NCBI GenBank assembly: GCA_964396225.1
Contig: CAYNEL010000001.1
Span: 1-58,929, forward strand
Source: CAYNEL01 sp964396225
GTDB taxonomy: Bacteria; Patescibacteriota; Minisyncoccia; Moranbacterales; UBA1568
DNA length: 58,929 nt
Direction of reading: 5' to 3'
Shown: positions 23,210 to 31,067 of the stretch, in pieces
Layout of the letters: each line of letters starts with the position of its first letter
Position numbering within the stretch: position 1 is the first letter of the stretch
Notes under the pieces: generated by a model
What the model saw: the letters and a program-made list of their open reading frames with translations, nothing else
Told to the model about the DNA's origin: nothing
Databases searched by the model: none
Translations under genes and position numbers: made by a program

Positions 23210-24886
23210 CTAGCGCAGGCGGTAGAGACGGTATTCACCGTCCTCGGCGACCACTTGGAAAGGGTATTCCAAATCTCGGTATGTCAGAAAAAGATGAAAA
23301 TTATATTTTTCTGACAGTCTGATTATGTCTTCAGTCGACAGGTTTCTGTAGATGGTTATCCAGTCCGGAGCGAGGGTCTTGAACTTCCCTCTTGCCAGTT
23401 GTTGTTCGTAGCCGGTTTGCAGGATCCCTTTGCCGATATCGTCCAGCCTCTCGGACCACTCCTCAAGACCTGATTTTGTGAAACCAAAGCATTTGACTGT
23501 GACGACAAGGGGCAGATAGCGTGATCCTTGGGGCAAAGACCAACTTGCCACCGGGGAAAGGACCGGTTCGGGATGGGCATAGATATACTCGATGGTAGCT
23601 AGTTGCTCGGGCATCGTTTCGGCTTGTACGAACCGTACCCAGGAAGCCTGCAGGTTCCCGGGTATTTTTTTTATCAGTCCAACGCCGATCCAGAAAGAAT
23701 AGTATGAGAAAGCAACGAAACAACCGACAAGCAGGAGGGTCATCCCGGACTTTTTGATGCGCGTGCTCTGATCGAAGGTTTTCTTGAGTATCTCGATCGT
23801 TGGTTTATAGTATTCGGCTACAACAAGCGCGGAAAACAAATAGGCGACGAAATATGCAAAATAGATCACCCGTATCGAATAGAATTGAAAGCCGGGGAGC
23901 CATGGATAAATGATCGAGAAGAGGTAGAACACGAACAAGTATGCCACTGAACCAAACGCAATAAGTGTCAGCAGGCCGAGGTCTTTTTTGTTTTTTGCCC
24001 CGGCACTTTTCTTCAGAAGATACCACCCAACCAGTATCGCCGCCACATGAGCGGAGAATATCAACCAGAATTCCGTCGGGACTCTGCTCAGGGCCATGTA
24101 GGGGGCGCGGAAATAAATCCATGTCCAGATGAACTGTGTTTCGGAGAATTCACCCGACTCCCTGTTGAGGTAGGCGATATAGAGGGCGAACCATCCACCG
24201 GCAAGTATGTAAGCGATTGAGGCTGTCGATGCCCTTGAGAGCACTTCCCGCGATAACCTTTTCCAGGGTATCTCGCTATATCTCATGGCTACCTGATGAA
24301 GCACCCACGACCCTAGGAAAAGAGTGAAGACGATGAGCGAATTTGATACATGGATAAGCGTGGCGATGCCCAGGAGAACCCAGGGGGCCCAGCGTCTTCC
24401 CTGCAGGAGGAAATAAAGGGCCAGGAACGAGAGTGTTGAACCGATGATACGGGGCGCTACGCCGCCATCGACCTGTATGAATTTCCCATACATCCAGAAT
24501 GGCGGGGCAAGCATCATGACAGCGGCATGGAGGAAAGCTATAAGCGGGACGACCCATCGGTGCGCCGATATCCTTTCCGATATTTTCCATATCGAGTAAT
24601 ACGTGCCAAAGAGGCAGAGGAAGTAGAGAAGTTGCCTCCAGCGCTCCTCATCGATCTGTAGAATCTCACCGATCTGGATGATCTTGGCGTAAAAGACATA
24701 GACCCCGCTTGCCGCGGCCATTTCGGTGTACCAGTCACCGACGAGATAATGGGGGTCATTGATACGATATACACCTGGATCATGGATCCATCGGTCCGGA
24801 CCGAAAGTCAGGGGGTGCATCCCAAACTCTAAAAGGAACAGAAATGTGACGATGCCTATTATCCCCCAAGGAAGCTGACGTATCAT
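23210..24886 (-). CDS. Large multi-TM (GT-C-like) membrane protein
   Basis: 558 residues with about twelve hydrophobic segments and a soluble C-terminal tail from about residue 445. The first large loop has HDPGVYRINDPHYLVGDWYTEMA with several acidic residues after TM1, a GT-C-like layout. YGKFIQVDGGVAPRIIGSTLSFLALYFLLQGR and FYSIRVIYFAYFVAYLFSALVVAEYY are typical of bacterial polymer-related membrane proteins. The tail (PVLSPVASWSLPQGSRYLPL) may be extracytoplasmic. Composition is AT-richer than the flanks. The ATG at 24886 has TAAGAT/TATTAA-like -10 sequence a few bases upstream. I cannot name the family; an O-antigen polymerase-like or flippase-associated role is a guess. Confidence 0.55.
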   Translation of the reverse strand: MIRQLPWGIIGIVTFLFLLEFGMHPLTFGPDRWIHDPGVYRINDPHYLVGDWYTEMAAASGVYVFYAKIIQIGEILQIDEERWRQLLYFLCLFGTYYSIWKISERISAHRWVVPLIAFLHAAVMMLAPPFWMYGKFIQVDGGVAPRIIGSTLSFLALYFLLQGRRWAPWVLLGIATLIHVSNSLIVFTLFLGSWVLHQVAMRYSEIPWKRLSREVLSRASTASIAYILAGGWFALYIAYLNRESGEFSETQFIWTWIYFRAPYMALSRVPTEFWLIFSAHVAAILVGWYLLKKSAGAKNKKDLGLLTLIAFGSVAYLFVFYLFSIIYPWLPGFQFYSIRVIYFAYFVAYLFSALVVAEYYKPTIEILKKTFDQSTRIKKSGMTLLLVGCFVAFSYYSFWIGVGLIKKIPGNLQASWVRFVQAETMPEQLATIEYIYAHPEPVLSPVASWSLPQGSRYLPLVVTVKCFGFTKSGLEEWSERLDDIGKGILQTGYEQQLARGKFKTLAPDWITIYRNLSTEDIIRLSEKYNFHLFLTYRDLEYPFQVVAEDGEYRLYRLR

Positions 24887-24994
24887 ATTCTTTAATATCT
24901 TATGGTGACTACTGCATGTCTTGACAAGAGACTTGTTGTATGAAAGAATTTTCTCGCATAGTAATTTTCAGCTGTATGAATTCTGGAGGTCTCA

Positions 24995-25363
24995 ATGGTA
25001 TCAGCTCCTGGTCGTATCTGTAGTGGAAATGCCGCACTGGATATTCTGCACGCGCCGGAGTCTAGGCAATGGTTGGTTGGTGCGTTTCCTTCTGCTCCTA
25101 TTCATAGCACAACAGTAGAGTTTAAGTACGGACACTCCCTGAAGGGCGAGCACCGTTCGCAAGAGCAGGCCACTTGTGATCCGGTACGTACTAGCATAGG
25201 GATACTGATCCGAGGTCGGATCAGGTACGGTTTCCCTAACAATGAGGTCCTGCTGTTTCGGGAAGGTGATTACGTCGTTTGGGGACCCGGAATTCTTCAT
25301 TGGTGGAGCACTGAAATGGATTCACTCATCCTGACATTTCGTTGGAAAGAGCTTCTCGTTTGA
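24995..25363 (+). CDS. Small cupin-fold protein
   Basis: 122 residues. The C-terminal 70 residues, IGILIRGRIRYGFPNNEVLLFREGDYVVWGPGILHWWSTEMDSLILTFRW, show the two short cupin blocks: a Gly-rich turn, then GDYVVWGPGILHWW with one His. Only part of the usual metal-binding His/Glu set is present, so it may be a non-metal, sensor or sugar-binding cupin rather than an enzyme. Unlike the glycan genes around it, it has a Shine-Dalgarno site GGAGG 5 bases before the ATG at 24995, and a strong terminator. A TTGACA lies at 24921-24926 but without a convincing -10. It sits alone on the plus strand between two minus-strand genes. Confidence 0.7.
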   Translation: MVSAPGRICSGNAALDILHAPESRQWLVGAFPSAPIHSTTVEFKYGHSLKGEHRSQEQATCDPVRTSIGILIRGRIRYGFPNNEVLLFREGDYVVWGPGILHWWSTEMDSLILTFRWKELLV

Positions 25364-25398
25364 CGTTAGAGGAGAATCGAGTTTGGACGTTATGGATT

Positions 25399-25848
25399 TC
25401 ATAGTGACGGTGGAACAAAATGATTATGTTCCGCCGTCTCTTTTTTTATGGCATAGCTCCAGAGGAAATGGGCTGAGAAGTTGATGAGCGCGATCAGGCC
25501 GGAGACGATAAGGATAACCAGCAAATCATTCAACTTGAAATATTCCACCCCGATCCGCATGAGGATGAGGTTGAGCATCGAGGTCAGGGTGATGACCGTG
25601 AGGAAACGTGGGAATTGACGGCTGATTTTTCCCGCTCCGGCTTCGAAAGTCCAGTGTCGGTTGATCGAATAGTTCCAGATGATGGCGACGGCTAACGAAA
25701 CGACCCTACTCAGGAGATAGTGGAAACCGAAGTATCTCGTGCAGATAAAGTAGATGCCCATGTCGACAAGCAAGGCGGTCCCGCCAGTGACCAGGAACTT
25801 CACCAGCTTGTGCCACGGAAAGATTTCGAACATCGTTTTTGAGAGCAT
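25399..25848 (-). CDS. GtrA-like flippase/membrane protein
   Basis: 149 residues with four TM segments, matching GtrA/DPMS-associated proteins: FLVTGGTALLVDMGIYFI at the N-terminus and SLAVAIIWNYSINRHWTFEAG in the middle are diagnostic. GtrA proteins are thought to flip or anchor polyprenyl-phosphate-linked sugars made by a neighbouring GT2, and the gene upstream here is that type. The last dozen residues (about TAEHNHFVPPSL) are encoded by the stem of the terminator of the convergent cupin gene, so the C-terminal tail is probably free of function. Confidence 0.9.
   Translation of the reverse strand: MLSKTMFEIFPWHKLVKFLVTGGTALLVDMGIYFICTRYFGFHYLLSRVVSLAVAIIWNYSINRHWTFEAGAGKISRQFPRFLTVITLTSMLNLILMRIGVEYFKLNDLLVILIVSGLIALINFSAHFLWSYAIKKETAEHNHFVPPSL
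25406..25447 (+). terminator. Intrinsic terminator of the cupin gene, inside gtrA coding sequence
   Basis: 12-bp stem GACGGTGGAACA/TGTTCCGCCGTC (one G-U pair) with a 9-base loop, followed by TCTTTTTTT. It overlaps the 3' end of the convergent GtrA gene. Confidence 0.85.
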
Positions 25849-25863
25849 ATCCCAGTGAGAGTG

Positions 25864-26604
25864 TCAGAAATTCCTTGGAGAAACAAAGCGAAAACGAAAA
25901 AAGGTCCAAAGGGCAACGAAGAAATCCCTCGCTCTGATCTTCTTGCCCTCGGAAACCGTCCGGGGGTGATAGCTGATGGGAATCTCGAGAATGCGAATGC
26001 CCGAGCGCAACAGTTTGGCTGTTAATTCGTGATCAGTCTCGAAGCCGGTGGTTTTGATCGCTATCCTCTCGAGGAAACCCTTCGGATATACCTTGTAGCC
26101 GGTCAGGGTGTCGGTCAGATAACGGCCGAAGAGAAGAAAGGCCCAGAGGGAAAGAGCGGTATTGGCGATATACGTGGCCAAGGATTTGTCCTGGTGTTTT
26201 CCGAGCGAGAGCAGGCTGTTACGTTTTTGGCGCTCCCCGAGGATGCGGCTACCATAGACTGCCAGTCGACCGTCTGATTGTGCCAGGGGCGCCAAAAGGG
26301 CGGCATAATCCCGAGGGTCGTATTCGAGGTCGGCATCCTGGATCAGGACGTAGTCCCCTGTGGCATGGGCGATACCGAAACGCGTACCATCCCCTTTGCC
26401 GCGGTTTTTTTCGATGCGGAGAGAGGTGACCCCAGGGAAGGAAGAGGCGATTTCGTGGGTGTTATCCCGAGAGCCGTTGTCGACCACGATGATCTCCCGC
26501 TCGAAGCCGAGCGGCGTGAGATCGATCGCTAGGATACGTTCCAAGAGGGTACCGAGGGAGGCCGCTTCATTATACGCGGGAATGACGATAGAGACTTTGG
26601 GCAT
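25864..26604 (-). CDS. GT2 glycosyltransferase (polyprenyl-phosphate type)
   Basis: 246 residues. KVSIVIPAYNEAASLGTLL, IIVVDNGSRDNTHEIA, and LIQDADLEYDPRDY near residue 92 (DxD site) mark a DPM-synthase-like GT2. YPKGFLERIAIKTTGFETDHELTAKL and YHPRTVSEGKKI are the acceptor-side blocks. It is paralogous to the C-terminal domain of the preceding fusion protein, with a nearly identical PRTV-EGKKI block. It overlaps the fusion gene by 35 bases and precedes gtrA by 15 bases, so it is likely the enzyme that loads the carrier handled by GtrA. Confidence 0.92.
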   Translation of the reverse strand: MPKVSIVIPAYNEAASLGTLLERILAIDLTPLGFEREIIVVDNGSRDNTHEIASSFPGVTSLRIEKNRGKGDGTRFGIAHATGDYVLIQDADLEYDPRDYAALLAPLAQSDGRLAVYGSRILGERQKRNSLLSLGKHQDKSLATYIANTALSLWAFLLFGRYLTDTLTGYKVYPKGFLERIAIKTTGFETDHELTAKLLRSGIRILEIPISYHPRTVSEGKKIRARDFFVALWTFFRFRFVSPRNF

Positions 26605-29428
26605 GGGGTTTGGGGGTGGTGAAAGACAGCGGCTTCCAAAAAGAAAGACGGATCAGCGTTCCAAGACATCCGATCCCGTCCCAAACGGTGATTTTCTTTC
26701 CTTCCGCCACCGTCCGAGGACGATAAGCGACCGGTATTTCTAGCATAACACGTTTGCTTCTCGCCAGTTTAGCGATGATCTCCATATCGAAATCGAACCC
26801 ATTCCGCTGGAAACGCAAGGGACGGAGCGCGCGCATCTGGAAACCTTTGAGGCTGGTCAAAGGGTCCCCGACGAAACGTTGGTGGAATACCAGCAGGACG
26901 ATGCTCAGGAGCATGCCGCCGTATTTGCTGAGATAGAAGGAAAGGCGTTTGGTGCCGTAGATACGCCGGAGAGAACGGTTGAGATCGGCTGTGCCAAAAG
27001 CGCGGCTTCCGAACACAGCGGAGAAATCCTGGCTGATGAGCGGGGCCAGAATCCGTCGCACATCCTCCGGGTCGTATTCGCCGTCGGATGGGAAGAAAAC
27101 GATGATATCTCCCTTGGCTTTCTCGATACCGAGACGGAGAGCGCGTCCTCGTCCGGTGCGTCCGTGGAGACGGTAAGTCCTTACGCCCGTGATTGCCTGG
27201 GCTATTTCGAAAGTTGTATCGTTCGATCCCCCGTCCACCAAGATGATCTCCTTGTCCAGTCCCATATCATGGAGTTGGAGCTGAAGGAGGCTCTCCAATA
27301 CCTGTTTGACAGTCCGCTGTTCATTGTATGCCGGAACGACTATGGATACTTTCTGCGATACTGGGCGCACTTTCTTCTGAAGCTGATCCTCCACGATAAG
27401 GAGGAGCTCAAAGATGGCTTTGCCACCCGAGTGCTTGCCCTTATCCCCCTCCCAATCGATCCAGGTGACTTGTTCCAGGGGATAGGCAAACTTGGCCGCG
27501 TCAAAAGGCATGTATCCCCCCTCTGTCGGAATCTCGGGTTTTTGGAAAAAAAAGCGAGTGACCAGATCTTGGCAGGCGACCGCGCCTCCCACCTTCCGGC
27601 CCATGTTCCACAGGAAGGCCCCGACAAGGGTATTCACGTTTTCGCCCAAGATGTCGTTATCCCTGACGATATTGGAGATAAAAACCTTTTCGGCCCGCGG
27701 ATTGTCAATGATGGCTTCAGCCACACCAGAGGTGAGGTACGAGGGCAGGAGCGAGGAATATTGGGTCCCGGGACCGTAGATGATGACATCCGCTTCCTTG
27801 ATCGCTCGATCGGCTTCAGGATTGATGGTGGGAAGAGCCTCTCGGCTTCGGAGGAGACGGATGTTGTCGATTTTGTACGCACCCAGAGGATGCGTCTTGG
27901 TATCGAGATATTCGGGCAGGAGAAAGATCTCCTGGATACGGGAAGTGTCCTGAGGACCAACGATACTGGCTTCGTCGTGCAGAAAACGTCCATCCTCCTT
28001 GATTCCTACCAGGACGCGGTTGGTGCCGTCGGTGATATTCAAAACATGATTCCCGATGCCGGCAAACTCTGAAAAAGCGGCCACTGCCCGATTGAAGTCC
28101 CGTGATTCCGCGAGGTAACACCCGGCAAAAAGGAGGTTGCCGAAGGAAACGTCCCCGAACGGGAAAGCTTGTCGATCAGGGTGGTGATTGTAATATTCAA
28201 GAAAGGTATGGAGATAGTGCGTGGCTGTTCGGGCGGCTTCAAGCGTGAGTGCTTCGCGGGCTTTCAATAGATCGTGAGACTGATTATTCACTGGCGCGGT
28301 GAGGTCGCAGAAAGCCTCGAGGACGATGAGGGCATCTGCGGTCGCCATCGGGTCGGGAAAGCGGTATTCGATCAGCTCCACCAATGCCCGGGAGGCATGG
28401 TCCGTCCGTTGCTGGAGGAAGCGGGAAACGTTTTTCCGGACATCAGACGGTCCCAACATTCCGGGGATAAAGCGACGCAACAACCCTGTGGACAGACCGT
28501 CATCGTAAGTATTGACGAGCAGTGTCAGCTCGATGTCCGGATACTTGAGCAGGGCTTCGGTAATCGAGCCGGTACCTCTCCCCCCGGAGAACATCACCAC
28601 CTTGAGCTTGTCGTTTTTGCCGGATCCCAGATCGTTTTTCCGGAAATAATCCTCTAACCTTTCGACATCCTGTCGATCGTTGATGCCGATGGACTCCTCG
28701 GGATTTTCGAGGTGGTAGCCACTGATCTCACTTCCGTCCGTCTCGAAAGCGGGCAACAGCGGCAGGAAGTTCCATTCTCCGGTGGCGGGGCTGAGAGCGA
28801 TGCCTCGTTCGATGGCCGACGCGTACACCGATTTCAGCTTTTCCGTGGAGCAGGCAAAAAGGCCGCAATCATTTTCCCCTTTGGGTGGCATTTCAGCCCC
28901 TTCGCGTCTTTCGAGCACCCTGACCAGGTGCCCGGAGGCGTCTGTCTCAAGATGGATATAGGGGTCGTCCCGAAAGATGAGCGGCAGGGTGAGCGCGCTT
29001 GGTAAGGCACGATGGAGCGTTTGAACCAAGGAAAGCGTCTGCGCGCTCAGGGCGGCCTGATCTCCCCAGACGATGAGGGTGTGGGGAGTGAGGATCTCCG
29101 GCAGGGCGCAATAGACGGAGTCAGCCATTCCCCGCGAATCCTTGATGACGGTAATCTTGCCGCGTTCCCCGAGGCGCTTCCTGACAATCGGGGCGACGTG
29201 AGGTTCGGTTTCCGGTGAAACGACGAACACAATTTTTCCGCAAGCCGGTTCCAAAAGATCAATCAACCGGTCGAGGACGGTCCGACCGCCCACCGGATAC
29301 ATGATTTTTGGCTTCGAGTAGCCGAGGCGGGTGCCTTTGCCGGCGGCAGCCACAACTGCCGTCCAGAGAGAGGGGTCGGGCGGTGGTGAGGCGAGGGATT
29401 GGATCTCGGTACGAGAGTAGATGCGCAT
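26570..29428 (-). CDS. Three-domain fusion: GlmU-like nucleotidyltransferase + YvcK/CofD-like + GT2
   Basis: A single uninterrupted 952-residue frame with three recognisable enzymes. Residues about 22-262 are a sugar nucleotidyltransferase: AAGKGTRLGYSKPKIMYPVGG, VWGDQAALS, and GINDRQDVERLE, close to the uridylyltransferase half of GlmU. Residues about 275-690 are a YvcK/CofD-family fold: SGGRGTGS near 281, NTYDDGLSTGLLRR, and IYGPGTQYSSLLPSYLTSG near 553. Residues about 694-940 are a GT2: VSIVVPAYNEQ, LVDGGSNDTT, PSDGEYDPED and YRPRTVAEGKKI, with a hydrophobic stretch near 836. YvcK proteins bind UDP-sugars and CofD transfers a phospho-acid from a nucleotide carrier. I infer that the protein makes a nucleotide-activated sugar and uses it, or a product of the middle domain, in glycolipid synthesis. 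There is no membrane anchor at the N-terminus. Confidence 0.85.
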   Translation of the reverse strand: MRIYSRTEIQSLASPPPDPSLWTAVVAAAGKGTRLGYSKPKIMYPVGGRTVLDRLIDLLEPACGKIVFVVSPETEPHVAPIVRKRLGERGKITVIKDSRGMADSVYCALPEILTPHTLIVWGDQAALSAQTLSLVQTLHRALPSALTLPLIFRDDPYIHLETDASGHLVRVLERREGAEMPPKGENDCGLFACSTEKLKSVYASAIERGIALSPATGEWNFLPLLPAFETDGSEISGYHLENPEESIGINDRQDVERLEDYFRKNDLGSGKNDKLKVVMFSGGRGTGSITEALLKYPDIELTLLVNTYDDGLSTGLLRRFIPGMLGPSDVRKNVSRFLQQRTDHASRALVELIEYRFPDPMATADALIVLEAFCDLTAPVNNQSHDLLKAREALTLEAARTATHYLHTFLEYYNHHPDRQAFPFGDVSFGNLLFAGCYLAESRDFNRAVAAFSEFAGIGNHVLNITDGTNRVLVGIKEDGRFLHDEASIVGPQDTSRIQEIFLLPEYLDTKTHPLGAYKIDNIRLLRSREALPTINPEADRAIKEADVIIYGPGTQYSSLLPSYLTSGVAEAIIDNPRAEKVFISNIVRDNDILGENVNTLVGAFLWNMGRKVGGAVACQDLVTRFFFQKPEIPTEGGYMPFDAAKFAYPLEQVTWIDWEGDKGKHSGGKAIFELLLIVEDQLQKKVRPVSQKVSIVVPAYNEQRTVKQVLESLLQLQLHDMGLDKEIILVDGGSNDTTFEIAQAITGVRTYRLHGRTGRGRALRLGIEKAKGDIIVFFPSDGEYDPEDVRRILAPLISQDFSAVFGSRAFGTADLNRSLRRIYGTKRLSFYLSKYGGMLLSIVLLVFHQRFVGDPLTSLKGFQMRALRPLRFQRNGFDFDMEIIAKLARSKRVMLEIPVAYRPRTVAEGKKITVWDGIGCLGTLIRLSFWKPLSFTTPKPHAQSLYRHSRV

Positions 29429-29441
29429 CCGGTTTGCCTGT

Positions 29442-30098
29442 CTAGATCAGTCCTCCGACCTCCATTAATTCTGATACTACCATGACGCCATCATCCTGTC
29501 GAAAACCCGAAAAACCCCCTTCTTTAGCCAAAAACAATACCGGTATGCCAGCCGTACGGGCGGCCCGTACACCGTTTTCCGAATCTTCCACTACCACGCA
29601 CTGATCAGGCCGGAGGCCGAGTTTCTCTAGAGCCAGCCGGTAGCAGTCAGGAGCTGGTTTGGCCTGGATAACCTGGGAACCGTCGAGATGGAATTCAAAA
29701 GCGTCCGCATAGCCGCTTCGCTCCAGGAACGAGTCGACGCTTTGGGACGAGGCTGAGGAGACCAACGCGAGGCGGTATTTCTTCTGCAACTGTCGGATGA
29801 GAGGGGCACTCCCCGGGGCTATCCGAGCCCGTTCTTTCAGGAGAACGGCCGCCCTCTCTCGTTTCACGTGCGTCAGGCGCTGGACAGTCTCCTCGTCGAC
29901 GGATCCATGAAGGCGTTTGAGCACCGACCGGATGGCTTCGTCAGTGCGCATCCCGGCGATCGTCCGATAATCCACGTTTTCGATCCCCACCTCCTGAAAG
30001 ACGGATGCATAGGCCAGGGCATGGCATTCGTCAGAGAGGTAGAGGACGCCATCCATGTCAAAAATCACGGCCTTGAGAGTGGTCAAGTCTGGTTTCAT
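29442..30098 (-). CDS. HAD-family phosphatase/phosphomutase (beta-PGM-like)
   Basis: 218 residues. KAVIFDMDGVLYLSD gives the catalytic Asp pair (motif I), ALVSSASSQSVDSFL motif II, QAKPAPDCYRLALEKLG the motif III Lys, and VVVEDSENGVRAA motif IV. The cap is the small helical type of the beta-phosphoglucomutase/phosphatase subgroup. It may hydrolyse a sugar phosphate or shift a phosphate to make sugar-1-phosphate for the adjacent nucleotidyltransferase domain; this link is inferred from position. I use the ATG at 30098, which overlaps the stop of the upstream methyltransferase gene (ATGA); sequence further upstream in this frame is non-conserved. Confidence 0.88.
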   Translation of the reverse strand: MKPDLTTLKAVIFDMDGVLYLSDECHALAYASVFQEVGIENVDYRTIAGMRTDEAIRSVLKRLHGSVDEETVQRLTHVKRERAAVLLKERARIAPGSAPLIRQLQKKYRLALVSSASSQSVDSFLERSGYADAFEFHLDGSQVIQAKPAPDCYRLALEKLGLRPDQCVVVEDSENGVRAARTAGIPVLFLAKEGGFSGFRQDDGVMVVSELMEVGGLI

Positions 30099-31027
30099 TG
30101 TTTCCGGGCTACGACGCGGGTCTGGCCGATCCAGTACTTGATCGGCAGACGGGAAAGTCCGAGACGCCTGACAGCCGTGGCCAAAAGACGGAACAGCCCG
30201 AAATACGCCCCGGCGCGTTTCAGGACGTATTCCAGCTCCAGGGTTTGCCAGTGGCGTTCCATGTCGACCACGACGAATCCCTTGGCGGCCAATTGTCTCC
30301 GCATGGTCCGACGAGTGTAATAAATGAGATGGACGGAGAGGAGGAAAGGCCATTTACGCCCCATAAAACGGGCGGGCAGGCTGCCGTAATCCGGATAGTT
30401 AACGACCAGAAGGCCCGACGGTTTCAGGATGCGGTATATCCGTTCCAGTTCGGATCCGGGGTCGGTGAGATGCTCGATGACGTCCCAGAGCGTCACCATG
30501 TCGAAAGAAGCCTCCGGAAACGAGTGTTCCGCCAGTGTTCCCGGCTGTACGTCCAATCCCTGGGAGCGGGCGTGTTCCGCCAGCCAGCGGCTGGGTTCTA
30601 TACCGGACGCGCTTACCCCAAAGTCCGTGGCTGCTCGGACGAACGCCCCTCCAGCGCAGCCGATGTCGAGAACCTTGGTGGCGGGTGAGGGGGTGAAGCC
30701 GAAGCGCCGCGCGAGGTCATGCAAGGCGGACGAGAATGTCCGGGCCCGCATCGTATCTTGTTCGACGAAAGCCTGGTCTTCGCCGGCCGCATAGGCTCCG
30801 ATGATGAGATCGGACCGGAGGCGCGGATTGAGGTATACGAGTCCGCAGCCTGCGCAACGCACAATCTGTTCATAGAGCGTCTGGTCGCTCGACGAACGGT
30901 AGGTTTGGGTGAGGAAGTCCTGCGTCAGCTCTGACGGAAAACGAGCTTTGGCAAGGATGCGAAAACGAGCCTCGCCACACAAAGGGCACACGATGGTCTC
31001 GAAATGGTCACTGAAAGGATTGGTCAT
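30095..31027 (-). CDS. Zinc-ribbon class I SAM methyltransferase
   Basis: 310 residues. An N-terminal four-cysteine zinc ribbon (CPLCGEARF near residue 15 and CAGCGLVYLNPRL near 59) precedes the Rossmann domain with VLDIGCAGGAFVRAA near 116, MVTLWDVIEHLTDPGSELERIYRILKPSG and VVNYPDYGSLPARFMG. This layout is common in sugar and glycan methyltransferases of surface-polysaccharide clusters. The C-terminal 90 residues are helical and may bind the acceptor. It is followed by the HAD gene with a 4-base overlap and is downstream of the flippase gene. Confidence 0.9.
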   Translation of the reverse strand: MTNPFSDHFETIVCPLCGEARFRILAKARFPSELTQDFLTQTYRSSSDQTLYEQIVRCAGCGLVYLNPRLRSDLIIGAYAAGEDQAFVEQDTMRARTFSSALHDLARRFGFTPSPATKVLDIGCAGGAFVRAATDFGVSASGIEPSRWLAEHARSQGLDVQPGTLAEHSFPEASFDMVTLWDVIEHLTDPGSELERIYRILKPSGLLVVNYPDYGSLPARFMGRKWPFLLSVHLIYYTRRTMRRQLAAKGFVVVDMERHWQTLELEYVLKRAGAYFGLFRLLATAVRRLGLSRLPIKYWIGQTRVVARKQ

Positions 31028-31067
31028 AAATTTTAGTATCTACAGTAGTATGCCAAAAAACCGCTTC

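Noticed and set aside
29442..30353. 303-residue version of the HAD protein
   Set aside because: Residues before the ATG at 30098 overlap the upstream methyltransferase gene and do not resemble a HAD protein.
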